From assembly GCA_029379385.1 (NCBI GenBank), contig CM055618.1:5218134-5282133 (forward strand): a stretch of DNA of 64,000 nt, in the 5' to 3' direction. Source of the DNA: Quillaja saponaria (taxonomy: Eukaryota > Streptophyta > Magnoliopsida > Fabales > Quillajaceae). Positions 32,193-44,742 of the stretch are shown here, piece after piece. The notes under the pieces were generated by a model. The model made no database searches. It was not told the DNA's origin and worked only from the letters and a program-made list of their open reading frames with translations. Within the stretch, counting starts at the first letter, position 1. Each line of letters opens with the position of its first letter. The position numbers and the translations under genes were made by a program.

Positions 32193-34632
32193 TTATATAA
32201 GTATATATACATGTAATGCAAGAATTAATTTTCACCACATTATTGGATGACATGAAACTTGGAATTAAATTGTGTAGATTTTATTGATAAGTAAAATAAG
32301 TATTTAAATAAAAGAATAAATTAGAAAATAATTGTGATATATATATATATATGCCTACATATAACTAGGATTAAATTACAACCAAAAACTCAAATTTTGA
32401 CTTTGACTTTTAAACTTTTTGTTTTTTTTTTTATTGATTTCATTCTTTTCCTCCCCTTTTATCTTGCACCACCTCTTTCCTTCTCATTTTTGATGAGCCT
32501 TCCCCTGTTTTTATCCTCCTTGATGCCATTTTTTTTATCTTGGTTCATTAGCTTTAGGAGTTTGTGAAATTTTTCCTTGTTGCACCCGAGTTTAGGGTAT
32601 TATTTCCTCTCATTTCTTTTCTCTTTACTCTATATGGTTTTCTTTTCTTCTTTGTCATATGTATTGTTTCCTTGGTTGAGTGTGTGTGTTTTGTTTTTAG
32701 GCCAAGAATTCCCAGTCGTGTATGAGTAGTCCCTTACCCGTGGGCTTCAAAGCTCCTTGTGTGTGTGTGGGTGAGTAAGCTAAAAGTGAGGCTATGAGCA
32801 ACTATAACAAGGGTTACTACCATGCCCAATTTTCATCTTGTTGTAGGCATGAGGGAAGATGTAGCCAATAGCCACTTTTTCCTTGGTGTGCAAACTATTT
32901 CTCTACCAAAAACTGCTAGGGTGCCTCATGGGTTGCATGAACCAAGGCAGCCAACAGTTGTCATGCATGCCGTAAGTCTTGGGGTAGCTCAAGCTACACC
33001 TAAGCTCAAGTTTTAAACTTGATTTTTTGAAGTTTAATCTTGGTTTTCTATTATGTGTTAATAAATAGATATAGGATGTAGTTGATTATGAATAAAAAAG
33101 TTAGAAAGTAAAAAGCATGGATGATAATTATGAGAATTAGAAGAAAGGAAGTTGGAATTGAATGCTTGGAATATGAATAAAATGAAAATAGATAAATGGT
33201 GTGGTGTTTCTTAGTGTATGTATAAATATACATACATACACCTTTAAGGAAATTAAATAAACCTCTAAGATATTCAATAAATGTGTAAGAGGAATTAGTT
33301 CCAAAGAAGTATATTAAATGTATATATATGTTGGATTGAGGAATCATAGAATTAATTAAGAAATTATTACACTAAGTAGTATGTGAATTTATGATTTTCA
33401 GCTTTGGATCTTGTCGTGGATACACCGACACTTTCGCATTCTAGATGGAACGACAAACTAAATCTTTAAGATTCGTGAGTGGAAAACGTTGCTCTTTGGT
33501 TGCTAGATTATCTTGGATATTTGTTTAGATGTATTTATGAATATATTCATGTGGTTGCAAATATAAATGTGTAATGCTATGAATTGAGTTAATTGAATTA
33601 AGTGCTATATTGTTGACTTTTGCATAATAATTGAATTATACTTGACAAGTGACTTTGTTTGTGTTTGATAAGGGCCATTAAAATTAATTTTTATCTGAAA
33701 TGATTTTTACATACGAAATAGAATCCGGGGTGCACCTAGGATACTTTGATTTGATTATTTGATATGTGATTTAAAATATGCAAGTAACTCAGCCCCAATG
33801 ATGGATATGTAAGGAGTATACTCTTGGTGTGTAAGAGCAAAAATGTCTCGGGGAGGATATATGATTAGTGTACAGGAGCTGAGTTACTCTAATTGACCCT
33901 TTTGATTGCCTTTTTTGATTTTTGTTCTCTGAAATACCTTGATTGATTTAGTTATCTCATGTATTGCATAAATTGTATTTGTTAAATTTTACATTGGTTA
34001 TATGTACGTATAGATCATATTGAATTATGATATAATAAATGTTTACATTAAATTACTTAATGTATGTGTGCTATTTATACATTAGTTGATGCTAGTATCT
34101 TTAGGGTACGTTTTTCGCTCACTAAGTCTTTATGAATCATTCCTCATTTATTGTTGTTTTTTTTAGTATCAGGAGTCTTTCGTTGCCAATAGATTTGTGG
34201 CTTGCCGATTATACTGTGGTTAGGTATACATTCGAGATTGCACACTTGAAGCTAAAGGATGAAGTTTGCAATCACATTAGGCAGGTTATCATGTTTTGTT
34301 TTGTATGATAGTTGAATTATTAATGTTTATGATATTACTGGAGTGGAGCTCTTCAGTGTATATTGTTTCTGGTGTTGACTGGTTAAGTGTAACCAGATAT
34401 ATATATTTATATTATTGGGCATGTTTCACTTTACAGGGAACCTTTGCCAAAATTTTAGTTAAAGTGTTATATGTTTTGTCAAATACATCATTGCTTATTA
34501 TTTGGTTTAATAAAACTTTCCTTTTTAATTATTATTAGTCAAGTGTCATATGTGTTACTTGATTTGAAATTAGAATTATAGAGGTTTGGTTACCCATTCC
34601 TCTGACCAGTCAAGTCTTCGTATGTTGTGACG
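32072..34632 (+). mobile_element. Tekay-like 5' LTR
   Basis: Starts TGTTAACGTACATTTTAG, which aligns with the 3' LTR start at 39456 after a small deletion of the TATAACCCGATA segment. It ends TGTTGTGACG (CA to CG) just before the primer-binding site. Length is 2561 bp. It aligns along its length with 39456-40961 plus 61064-62296, for example GAAACTC(G/T)TCA(T/C)GATTAGG near the start and CAGATATATATRTTTATATTATTGG near 34390 and 61917. It contains an (AT)n tract at 32159-32190. The open frames at 32334, 32822 and 34296 are chance. Confidence 0.88.
32159..32190. repeat. (AT)n microsatellite in the LTR
   Basis: About 32 bases of alternating AT near the start of the 5' LTR. It is much shorter in the paired 3' LTR (around 39570), so it expanded after insertion. 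Confidence 0.9.
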
Positions 34633-34635
34633 AAT

Positions 34636-34652
34636 TGGTATCATAGTTTGGG
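34636..34652 (+). other. Primer-binding site, initiator tRNA-Met type
   Basis: TGGTATCATAGTTTGGG begins three bases after the LTR. It matches the TGGTATCAGAGC site used by Tekay-like chromoviruses and many other plant LTR elements, and marks the start of the internal region. Confidence 0.85.
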
Positions 34653-34796
34653 TTTAGAGGACTGTGACCGCAAATATGGGACATTGTTACTTTGCTTACC
34701 TACGTTGCCAGGGGGTATGTGGACTTAATAATATCTTCTGATTCATCCTGAAATTTCAAGTTGTGATTTTCTATCATTTATGATTATTTTAGATAT

Positions 34797-36170
34797 GATG
34801 CGACATGGTGGCCGTGGTACGGACCGAGGGAAGTAACAGGATATTGGCTCCGACCAAGGATCTACCAGTCACCAGGTCCCAATAGTTAGAGGTAGAGATC
34901 GTCAAGGACGTGCTAGAGGTAGAGGTAGAGCTGCTGAACTAGCTAAAACAACCCATAGTCCTGACCTAGGGTAGCTTGTACATGGACTAGACCAAGTTCA
35001 GAGGACAGTAGGTGATTTAGTAGGGATTCTAGCCCAACAATATCAAGCTCAGCTACAGCCTCTTCCAGCTTCTCTTGTTCAACCTCAGTAATAGGTAAAC
35101 TTTCTCGTTCTAATTTAGCAGGATTGAGGAGTATCTATGGGGTTGTATTATTTTCGAAAGATGTAGTCACCGAGGCTTTCAGGTATGGACCCTACATAGG
35201 ACCCTTATACTTTCTTGGAGGAGTCTAATAGACTATGTGTGGTTTTAGCATGTGATCCCATTCAGTCTATTGAGTTAGTTTGTTATCAGTTACATGACGT
35301 GGCATATAAATGGTAAAAGATGTTCGTGCAATGGCGGATAGAACCTCCCCACTTGCATAGGAGAAGTTCAGCAAGGATTTCACTAATCGTTTTATACTTG
35401 ACAGTGTGCGAGATAAGCATGCTTAGGATTTTGAGTGGTTAGTTCAGACCGAGGGTATGAAAATAGCTAAGTATAAGACCCGATTCACCAGACTATCTCC
35501 TTTTGCTCAGTATCTGGTGGCGATACTAAATAGATGCGAGTGAAGAGGTTCATCAATGGCTTGAGAGATTCTTTATTTAGGTCAGTGTTTGTGACTAACA
35601 CTACTACTTATACTTAGGCTATTGATGCTAAATACTAATTGGAGACTTGGTTTTTAGAGAGATAGTTAGAGTGTAAGAGCCACTAGAAGGTGAGATATGA
35701 GGGTCATTCTACTTCCAGAGTTAGTGGTTTTCGTAGACCTGGAGGTGATTCTACCTCCGGAGGTGAATCCACCTCCCGGGCGTGGTTCTTTCCATGGAGG
35801 TTTTTAGGCATATAGAGATGGAGTTCTAGAGGTCAGTTACAAGTGGCATTGTCGAGTGGACCCCCAATCATTTGAAGTTCCCATATGCCCTACATGTGGT
35901 ATTAAGCACACAGGGTAGTGTAGACAGGAGTTGGGTAAATGTTTTAAATGTGGGGCTATGGATCATCGCATCAGGGATTGTCCGTTAATGAAAGGGCAAT
36001 CTATTTTAGCCGGGACATTTCCTTTAGTTCAGGGTAGACCTCAATTACTTGTGACACTTGCTAGATCTCAGGGAGGTCGTGGTACCTTTACTAGAAGTTC
36101 ATCATCTGTGGGCAGAGGTCAAGCCTATGTGTATGCTTTGACCACACGGGACACTTAGGCTTCTAATGTC
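34797..36170 (+). pseudogene. Tekay-like gag with CCHC zinc knuckle
   Basis: Begins near MMRHGGRGTDRG, an arginine/glycine-rich N-terminus typical of Tekay gag. A glutamine-rich stretch follows (LAQQYQAQLQPLPAS near 35030-35080). The capsid core lies about 35190-35690 with frameshifts and stops. The zinc knuckle CFKCGAMDHRIRDC (C-X2-C-X4-H-X4-C) is at about 35940-35985 in the open stretch 35931-36158. Stops such as CAG to TAG and TGG to TAG are common. Confidence 0.8.
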
Positions 36171-36660
36171 ATGGTATCGAGTAGATTATTTGTCTGTTCA
36201 GTTGGTGCTAAAGTACTGTTTGATTTTGGAGCTACTCATTCTTTTATATCTCCATATTTTATCTCTTGGGTAAAGAGGGCATCTGAGCCTCTCAAGGTCC
36301 CTTTAGCTATTTTGACTCCATTGGGGGAAATTATTTTGTCAGATTAATATATTCCGTCTTCTGAGATCATAGTGGGTAATGATGTATGTTTTGCATATTT
36401 GACCATATTGGACATCTTGAAGTATGATGCGATTTTAAGCATGGATTGGTTGTCTAACCACCATGCTGGGGTGGATTGTCGTGATAAGAATGTCAGGTTG
36501 TATTTCTGAGAAGCAGACATTTATTTTTAAGGAAATCGAAGTGAAGTTCCTCATAATTTGATTTCAGCTATTTAAGCTAGACAGCTGATCAGGATGAAAC
36601 ATCATGCTTATTTTGTCAAGGAAACTTAGTTGGAATGTCCTCTTCTAGAGCAGATTCCTG
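36171..36660 (+). pseudogene. Chromovirus protease
   Basis: Decodes to SSRLFVCSVGAKVLF, then the active-site block D-F-G-A-T-H-S-F with its aspartate kept, then a hydrophobic core and ILKYDAILSMDWLSNHHAGVDC. A stop lies in the middle (near 36345). The family's protease cleaves Gag-Pol. Confidence 0.78.
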
Positions 36661-37500
36661 TGGTGAAGGAATTTTCTGATGTGTTTCCGAAAGAGCTTCT
36701 TGGACTTCCTCCTGAGTGGGAGATAGAGTTTGGTATTGAGTTATTACCTAGTACTTAACCAATCTCTATGGGCCCATATTGAATGGCTCTTAGTGAATTG
36801 ATGAAGCTAAAGGTATAGTTGCAAGATTTACAGGATAAAGGATTTATTCATCCTTGTTCAACTCCTTGGGATGCTCCTGTCCTTGTTGTTAAAAAGAAGG
36901 ATGGCTCATTCAAAATGTGTATTAATTATCAGTAGCTGAATAAACTCATAGTTAAGAACAAGTATCCCTACACTAGGATTTATGACTTATTTGATTAGTT
37001 GTAGGGAGCTTGGTATTTTTCTAAGATTAATCTTCGTTCGGGGTATCAATAACTCTAGATTAAGAAGGAAGATATTTCGAAGACTACTTTCCGCACCCGG
37101 TATGGATTTTATGAGTTCTTAGTTATGTCTTTTGGGTTCACTAATGCTTCTGCAGCATTCATGAAACTAATGAACATGGTGTTTAAGCCTTTTATGGACT
37201 AGTTTGTCATTGTTTTTATTGATGATATCCTGGTATATTCTTGGAGTGAGGAGAAGCATGAGAAGCATCTTCGCATGCTATTGCAAACACTTAAGGAATT
37301 CAGGTGACTTTCCTTAGACATGTGATTTATAAAGAACAAATTCAGAATAATCCTAAGAAAATTGAGGCGATTCAAAATTGGCCTCGTCTAACAAATATGT
37401 CTGAAATTCAAAATTTTCAAGGTTTAGTTGGTTAGAATTTCTCTCGTATTGCTACTTCTTTAACTTGGTTGACTCGAAAGAGAGTTAAATTTGTTTAGTT
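36661..37500 (+). pseudogene. Chromovirus reverse transcriptase
   Basis: Recognisable order: FPKELLGLPPEWEIEFGIEL near 36690, [59 protein letters not shown] and [12 protein letters not shown] at about 37205-37240. The last holds the catalytic Asp pair. A deletion removes the segment after LLQTLKEF (about 37300), and the YYRRF region is missing near 37435. Many Q and W codons are now stops. Confidence 0.85.
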
Positions 37501-37970
37501 TAAGGCTTATGAGGAAAGTTTTCAAAAGTTGAAGACTTGTTTGACTTCAGCTCCTGTTCTTACACTTTCTTCAAGTATGGATAAGTATACAGTATTTTGT
37601 GATGCTTCTCGTATCAGACTTGGATGTGTTTTAAAGTAGGATGGTAAAGTGGTGGCATATGCTTCGAGACAGTTGAAGAAGCATAAGATAAAGTATCATA
37701 CTCATGATCTTGAATTGGTGATAGTGATCTTTGCATTGAAGATTTGGAGGCATTACTTATATAGCGAAACTTGTGAGATTTTCAAGGATCACAAAAGCAT
37801 AAATACATATTTGATCAAAAGGAATTGAATTTGAGGTAGCAAGGTATATTGAGTTACTAGAAGATTATGACTGTTTAATTTCTTATCATCCAGGTAAAGT
37901 AAATGTGGTTACAGATGCTCTGAGTAGAAAGTCCATGGGTAGTTTATCCCATTTGACAGTTGGTCGCAGT
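37501..37970 (+). pseudogene. Chromovirus RNase H
   Basis: Contains DKYTVFCDASRIRLGCV (about 37575-37630), with the first catalytic Asp in the form CDAS, then the [18 protein letters not shown] segment and, after a frame change near 37800, HPGKVNVVTDALSRKS. It keeps the D-A-L-S-R signature that the copy at 19340 has lost. Confidence 0.8.
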
Positions 37971-38990
37971 CGAGTTATGAAAGACTTGCAGAGGTGCATG
38001 GTTGATAGGGTTATATTTGAAGTATCTCCTCAAAGGGTGCTAATAGCTCACATTCAAGTGAAATCCACTTTGATTGAAGCGGTAAAAGTAACACAAGCAG
38101 CTGATTTTGAGGTATGTACTAGAAAGGCTAAATGTGATCATGGTGTTATTGATAATTTCAAGGTGGATAACAAAGGAGTGCTAAGGTATCATGATCATAT
38201 AGTTGTGCCATCTGATCCTAAGTTGAGAAAGAAGATTCTTAAAGCAGTTCATCTTATATTATGCATCCTAGTTCCTTTAGGAAGCATCATGATTTAAAGA
38301 ATTTTTATTGGTGGGATGGTATGAAGAAGGAGGTAGTTAATTTTGTCTCCAAGTGTTTGGTAAACATCAGAAACTTGTGGGAACGTTGCAAAGTTTTAAA
38401 TATACTGGAATGGAAATGGGAGAAAGTTACTATAGGCTTTGTGACTAGACTTCCTAAGACCTTTAGGCGTTTTGATTCAATTTGGGTTATTATGGATCGA
38501 TTAACTAAGTTCACACATTTCCTTTTGATGAAAACCACATACTTAGTTCATCATTATGCTAAGTTGTATCTTGATGAGATTGTTTCACTACATGGAATAC
38601 CAGTTTCTATTATTTTTTATTAGGGCATTCAGTTTACTACAGCATTCTGGATCTCTTTTCAAGATGCTCTCGATACTCAATTATTGTTTAGTACAACTTT
38701 TCATCCTTAAACTGATGGTTAGTCCGAAAAAACTATACAAACCTTAGAAGATATGTTATGAGCTTATGTTATAGATTTTAAGGGTAGTTGGGATCAGCAC
38801 TTGCCATTTATGGAGTTTGCCTATAACAACAGTTATCATAGCAACATTCAGATGGCACTATTTGAGGCTTTATACGAGAGAAAGTGTCAATCTTCGGTTG
38901 GGTGGTTTAAAATAGATGAACATCAGTTATTAGGACCGAAGTTGATTCAGGATCCAGTAGAAAAGGTGCAAGTAATTCATGATAAGTTAC
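37971..38990 (+). pseudogene. Chromovirus integrase
   Basis: The zinc-binding region is around 38250-38370. The core starts WEKVTIGFVTRLPKTF (about 38420), in which the usual first catalytic Asp of the DFV motif is Gly. VSIIFY followed by a stop stands where the second Asp region (S-D-R-G) should be (38615). The third region, near 38800-38880, is FMEFAYNNSYHS and FEALYERK. Two of the expected catalytic positions are therefore altered. Confidence 0.8.
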
Positions 38991-39390
38991 ACACAACTCA
39001 GAGTAGACAAAAGTCATATCTCGATAACTGTCTGAGATTTATTGGACCTTTCCAAATTCTGGATTAGGCAGGAGCAGTGGCATACATATTAGCTTTACCA
39101 TCTAATTTGTACAAGGTACATCTGGCTTTTCATGTATCTATGCTTCAGAAGTATTTACCCGATGAATCTCATGTCCTAAAAATTTAGAAGGTGCACGTAG
39201 ATAAGAATTTAATGTACGAGGAGCAACCAGTGGCAATCATTGATAAGCAAGTCCATAAACTTCGATCAAAGGTTATTCCTTCAGTAAAAGTTATATGGCA
39301 ACATCACGGGAAACAAGAAGCCACTTGGGGATCCAAAAATACGATGAAACAACGATATCCATATCTCTTTGAATTATTTAGGTAAATGAT
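38991..39390 (+). pseudogene. Chromovirus pol C-terminus with chromodomain-like tail
   Basis: After a deletion the frame reads RQKSYLDN, joined to LRFIGPFQILD, then LALPSNLYKVHLAFHVSMLQKYLPD with stops. The final open stretch 39191-39385 has EEQPVAIIDKQVHKLRSK and the VIWQHHGKQEATWGSK tail ending YPYLFELF. Its W and ATW positions match the chromodomain-like end of Tekay pol. Confidence 0.8.
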
Positions 39391-39442
39391 ATATTCATAA
39401 GTTTTATGTTTGAAATTTGGGACCTTTTATTTTTTATTTTTT

Positions 39443-39455
39443 TAAGGGGGGAGAG
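39443..39455 (+). other. Polypurine tract
   Basis: AAGGGGGGAGAG directly before the 3' LTR start TTTTATAACCCG. Same arrangement as at 20860. Confidence 0.85.
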
Positions 39456-40961
39456 TTTTATAACCCGATATCTTAACTTACGCTTTAGAATGTTTGTACG
39501 AAACTTTTCACAATTAGGTGAATAAAATTTTACACAAAGTAAAATTAAAGTAAATGAATATTTACAAATATATATGAGTATATATACATATAATGCAAGA
39601 ATTAATCTTCACCACATTATTGGTTGGTATGAAACTTAAAATTAAATTGTGTAGATTTTATTGATAAGTAAAATAAGTGTTTAAATAAAAAAATAAACTA
39701 GAAAATAATTGTGATATATATATACCTACATATAACTAGGATTAAATTACAACCACAAACTTAAATTTTGACTTTGACTTTTAAATTTTTATTTATTTTT
39801 ATTGATTCCATTCTTTTCCTCCCTTTTTATCTTGCATCGCCTCTTTCCTTCTCATTTCTGTCCTTGCTTGATGCCATTTTTGATCTTGGTTCATTAGCTT
39901 TAGGAGTTTATGAAATTTTCCTTGTTGCAGTCGAGTTTAAGGTATTAGTTCCTCTCATTTCTTTTCTCTTTACTCTATATGGTTTTCTTTTCCTTTTTGC
40001 CATGTGTATTATTTCCTTGGTTAAGTGTGTATATTTTGTTTTTAGGTCAAGAATTTCCAGCCATGTATGTGCAGTCCCTTACCCATGAGCTCTAAAACTC
40101 CTTGTGTTTGTGGCTGTGTAAGCTAAAAGTGAGGCTATGAGCAACTACAACAGGGGCTGCTACCATGACCTATATTTATCTTATTATAGCCGTGAGGGAA
40201 GGTGCAGCCAGCAGCCACCTCTGCCTTGGTGTGCAATCTCTTTCTTTGCCAAAAACTACTAGGGTGCCTCATGGGTAGCATAAACCTAGGCAGCCAACAG
40301 CTACCATACTTGCTATAAGGCTTGGGATAGCTCAAGCTATGCCCAAGCTTAAGTTTCAAACTTGTTTTCTTGAATGTTTAATCTTGGTTTTTCTATTATA
40401 TGTTAATAGTTAGATGAAGAATTTAGTTGATTATGAATAAAAAAGTTAGAAAGCAAAAGGCATGGATGATAATTATAAGAATTAGAAGAAAGGAAGTTGG
40501 AGTTGAATTGTATCAATAGTGGAAGTGAATAGCTTAAGTTTTAATTAAATCTCAACATTGAATTTAACTTGAATTCAATGCTTGGAAAATGAACAAAATG
40601 AAAATAGATGAATGGTGTAGAATTTCTTTTTGTATGTATAAACATATATACGTAGACATTCAAGGAAATTAAATACACCTTTAAGATAGTCAATAAATGT
40701 TTAAGAGGAGTTAGTTTCAAAGTAGTATATTAAATGTATATATATGTAGGATATGAGAAATCATAGAATTAATTATGACTTGATTACACTAAGTGATATA
40801 TGAATTTATGATTTTCAGCTCTGAATCGTATCATGGATACACTAACACCTTCATATTCTAAACAAAATGACGAACTGTATCCTTAAGACTCATGAGTGGA
40901 AAACATTGCTCTTTGGTTGCTAGATTATCTTGGATATTTTTCAGTGTATTTATGAATATGT
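39456..40961 (+). mobile_element. Tekay-like 3' LTR, left piece, split by the CACTA element
   Basis: Aligns base by base with the 5' LTR (32072 to about 33545) until TATGAATATGT, where CACTACAACAAAA begins. The 5' LTR continues without a break as ...AATATATTCATGTGGTTG, and the missing half of this LTR resumes at 61064 with TCATGTGGTTG. The sequences match closely apart from an extra segment at about 40500-40580. Confidence 0.9.
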
Positions 40962-40974
40962 CACTACAACAAAA

Positions 40975-41330
40975 GTGAGTTATGGTAACAGTCATCTAGC
41001 AACAGTGTTAAAACCTTTGCTTAAAATATATTTTTGTAACAATAAAAAATTGTTGTCTAATATATGAACTTTATGCAACAATTTTATCACAACATTTAAT
41101 TAACTGCAATGATTAGAAAACCATAGCTTAAAATTTAGGACTATAGTAACAATTGTATGCAACATTTAAATAAGCGTTGCCGCATATAGTTAAGGGCAAT
41201 AGTTAATAAGTGTTGTGATTTTGGTTTTGTTTCTGGCAATGGTTTTCGGCGTGTTGCTTATTCTAAAAAATAAAGCACTAAGCATTGGCAGGTTTTTACA
41301 ATTTATTTCCCTCTCTTTTCTTTCCTTTTT
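40975..41330. repeat. CACTA left subterminal repeats
   Basis: The words GCAACA, TGTTGC, GCAATGG and CAATGGTT and their complements recur every 20-40 bases in both orientations. Such clusters are the binding sites of the TNPA-type protein in En/Spm elements. A matching cluster lies at 60595-61045. Confidence 0.75.
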
Positions 41331-41439
41331 TTTTTCTTTTTTTAATCTTTCATTCTTTTGGTTTTCAAGACCCTTTTCATTCACGTATGTACATCTTCAC
41401 TCTCTAGCAACTCAAAACCTCCATCCAAATTTCAGACCA

Positions 41440-41620
41440 CCAACATCTAAATCAAAGGCCAGGATGATTGGGAGTTTCTCTAACCCACTCATTTTTCTAG
41501 TATCATTTTGAATGACGCAAAAAACTCCATATTCCTGGATGAAAATGGTGATGTTGATGATATGGATGGCTACTTGAGCTTCAACGACAGAGGCTTTCTA
41601 GTGTAGCTCAACATTAATTA
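41440..41620 (+). pseudogene. Possible captured host gene fragment inside the CACTA
   Basis: A plus-strand frame reads QDDWEFL, a stop, then a segment with FLDENGDVDDMDGYLSFNDRGF. The acidic character and the D-D-W-E-F-L motif resemble plant proteins of unknown function rather than a transposase. It lies between the subterminal repeats and the TNP2 gene, where CACTA elements often carry host exons. It could also be a decayed 5' exon of an element gene. Confidence 0.35.
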
Positions 41621-44600
41621 CTACTAGTTAGAAACTATTCTAGTTTTATAATTATATAAACACTAACTTATGTAATCATTTGAGGATGCAAAAGCCAAGA
41701 TGACAATAGCTAAAAAAGGATTTGAACACCTTTCATGCTTTCTGTTAGTATATTTCTCTAAGTAGTATTAGCTATTGTGTGTGTTTATTGTTCTGATATA
41801 GGATTTGACATACTGCATTAAAGCATGAATATTTATAGATATATAAGTCATTGGAGTGATTGAACTAGTTAATCTTCTTTTCCTTACACAAAACACTAAA
41901 GAAAGACTAGGTAATTTCAGTGCTTATTTTAATTTATGGACGGATGAACCATTCTTTAACTATTACAAGTGAATTTTTCAAACAAAATAATCATTTTAAT
42001 CTGCCTAAGCCAATTTCTAGTTTGGTTACTTATAAATGTACACACTTTGTTGCTGGGTCTGGCTCTAACCCATATCTTTAGTTAATTCACATTAATTGTT
42101 ATCTAGAACCTACTACTTTTTGGTTTTATTACTTGAGAAAGACTTGAATTATATTATTTGACCAAGAGTTGATCACTGATTGTATATTGAAATTACCAAT
42201 CTTGCCCTTTACTTAAGCAGATTAATTCAAATTATAATGAATGGATAGATGAATGAGCTCACCCTTAGCTTCCCATGACAAAGTAACCATATAATCTTCT
42301 TGTAAATTCATTAGTGATCCATCTTAGTTTTCAATAATTAAGAAGCACAAGTGTTGGTAAGATAACACCTAATTTTGTGTCCATTATATATAGTCCATAT
42401 ATGGCTTAAATTCCACAGCCTATTAGAAACAAGAACTTGTTATTGCAAAATTTCTTAACAACTAACCTTCATGCCTTAGTTATGCTATTGTTTATAGCAC
42501 CATGATGCTTTATATGTCTTGCTGGTTGTCATTTGGATCCATTTTCTTGAGTGCCTGGCTTTAAAACTTGTGCAAAATTTCTTTTCTGTTGTGTTTAGGT
42601 AGATTGTGTGATTGTTAACACAAGTGGCTTGCCAAATAATTAGAACTACTTAATGAGGTAGTTAACTTCCATGCTAGATAGCAAACTTTATAAGTTAACA
42701 TAATTAAGTTGTTGTTGCATATAGTTACGTTTTAGACTAAATGTAACAGAATAATTAATTCCTGATGAGAGTAAAACACAAAATCATACTTTTGTCACCA
42801 AAGGCTTCACTCTAATGCTACTTAGTGCAATGATTTAGAATTTTGATGACGATAATGCTTATAATAATTATGCATCTAATTTGTAAGTCTCATGATCATC
42901 ATTATTAGTTAATTTCTATAGGTGAAGCTGGCATCTGAATACAAAGGTGTCCTTCACAAAGTGTTACGCCAAGCATAACAGGTATATTATCCTTACTTTA
43001 CTGCTCATATGCTTTAGTTATTTCTGATTGCTTGATACCTTAACACATTGCCTATGATTCATTTATTATCAGTCTTTTCTTGCCATTAGTGAATCTTCCT
43101 GTTAGAGTGTGATTGAAATCTACACAATATGCCAAGAAATTTAACTTGGCTTTGGTTTTTGAGTAGTTGTTTCCAGAATCTATTCCTAGTTTCCTACCCT
43201 TCTTTATGATATTACCACCTAGTGAATAGTTGCTTCCATTTCATCATAGTACTAGAAGTATTAAAAATCCTTCCTAACTCAGATGTGAGATGTAAGACAC
43301 TTGTAATGAGCAAATTAAGAGGCATAATAAATAAATTTATATGCAAATTAAGAACCAAAAACATTTCCAACTAGGCATTAGCTACTGAGGAAGTTACATT
43401 ACATGTGAAATTAAGAACATACACTCCAATGGCTGCTATTAGCATCACCTCAATAGTTGGCATCTCTAAGACATTCACTAGATTGAAAAGCCCAGGCAAA
43501 TTAAGAAATTCATTTCTTTAGATTATATTTATTGTGTTGTAGAATAATGCAAAGTCTTGGTGACTAAAGTTACGTTAAGGGTCTCATTGTGTGCCAAATC
43601 CTTTGAAGAGTCAATACTATTAATGCACATTGCATGTGGGTGTTGCACAATCTATCAGTTCATGAGACAAGATCTTTACACTTTTTAATCATGAATAAAT
43701 ATATTTTCTTTCAAATCCTTTCTTTTCCTTTTCATTGCTCATCATACTTATTTCATTAATGATTCAGTTGTCTACCTAGACAAAATGGGTGCTAACGATC
43801 TAACTGATAGATGCTTAACATTAGTTATTTCAGTTGTGTAAGGGATCAACTATCAATGGTTCTACTGATTAATAATTGTTACTCATTCTAGTTAAAAAAA
43901 TTCTTCTAAAAATATGGTTTTTGGTCAAGATGGCTCTTATTCCATGCATCACAACAAGTTTTCCCTCGTCATTCATTCTTTATTGACTCAGGATGGCATC
44001 TATTTCCATCTGAAGGCAAACTTTAAATTTCTTAAGGTAAAAATACCTCATATTTTATGAATATCTTATTTCAAATATGATATGATTTCAAGAATAAATA
44101 TAACTTCCTATACTATAAACAAGCAAATTTAGTTCAAAGTATCACTACAATTAAGAGGATGAAACCATATTGATTTCTACATATCAAGAAACAAAAGTTA
44201 AAAGAGATTAAGACTACAAAAGCCTTATTATACTCTCTATAAAAATAGAGCAGGTTTCCTTAAGATGATTTATGAATCTACACTTCAAATAAATTAGCTG
44301 ACATATAACATTTCTAAATGTTTGTTGCATACGTAATTTTTTTCAAAACCATTAGGTAATTTAATTTAACCCACATAGTTAGCAAAATTATTTCAATTCA
44401 TGATTGGATGCGATCACCATTTCTAGAAATCAGTTTTACATAAGTAGCCATGAGAATGAGAGACAAGAAGGATTAATTGAAAATTATGAGACAAGAAGGA
44501 AAAAAAAAGCTTTCACATGAATGGTAATAGAATTTAGATTGATCTCATAACACAAGTTTTAAATAAGTGATTTTTTTCTTATAATAAAGTATATACTTAG

Positions 44601-44742
44601 TTTGTAATTTTATTGCAGCAACAATAACAAAATTGGGTAGAATATGAGTTATCTAAGATTCAATGAATATTCTATGGTTTACATCTCTTAAAATCTTCTT
44701 TATTAGTCTATTTTTAATTAATTATACTGACAGATACAAATT
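41621..44742. other. CACTA interior without a recognised gene
   Basis: About 3.1 kb of AT-rich DNA between the left end and the TNP2 gene. Short plausible coding pieces occur near 42920-42970 and 43920-44035, but none has a recognisable motif. They may be captured exons or untranslated leader. Confidence 0.4.

Noticed and set aside
32334..33347. Several short frames near the start of the 5' LTR
   Set aside because: They are inside the LTR; counterparts in the 3' LTR (39768-40088) are disrupted differently, so they are not conserved as proteins.
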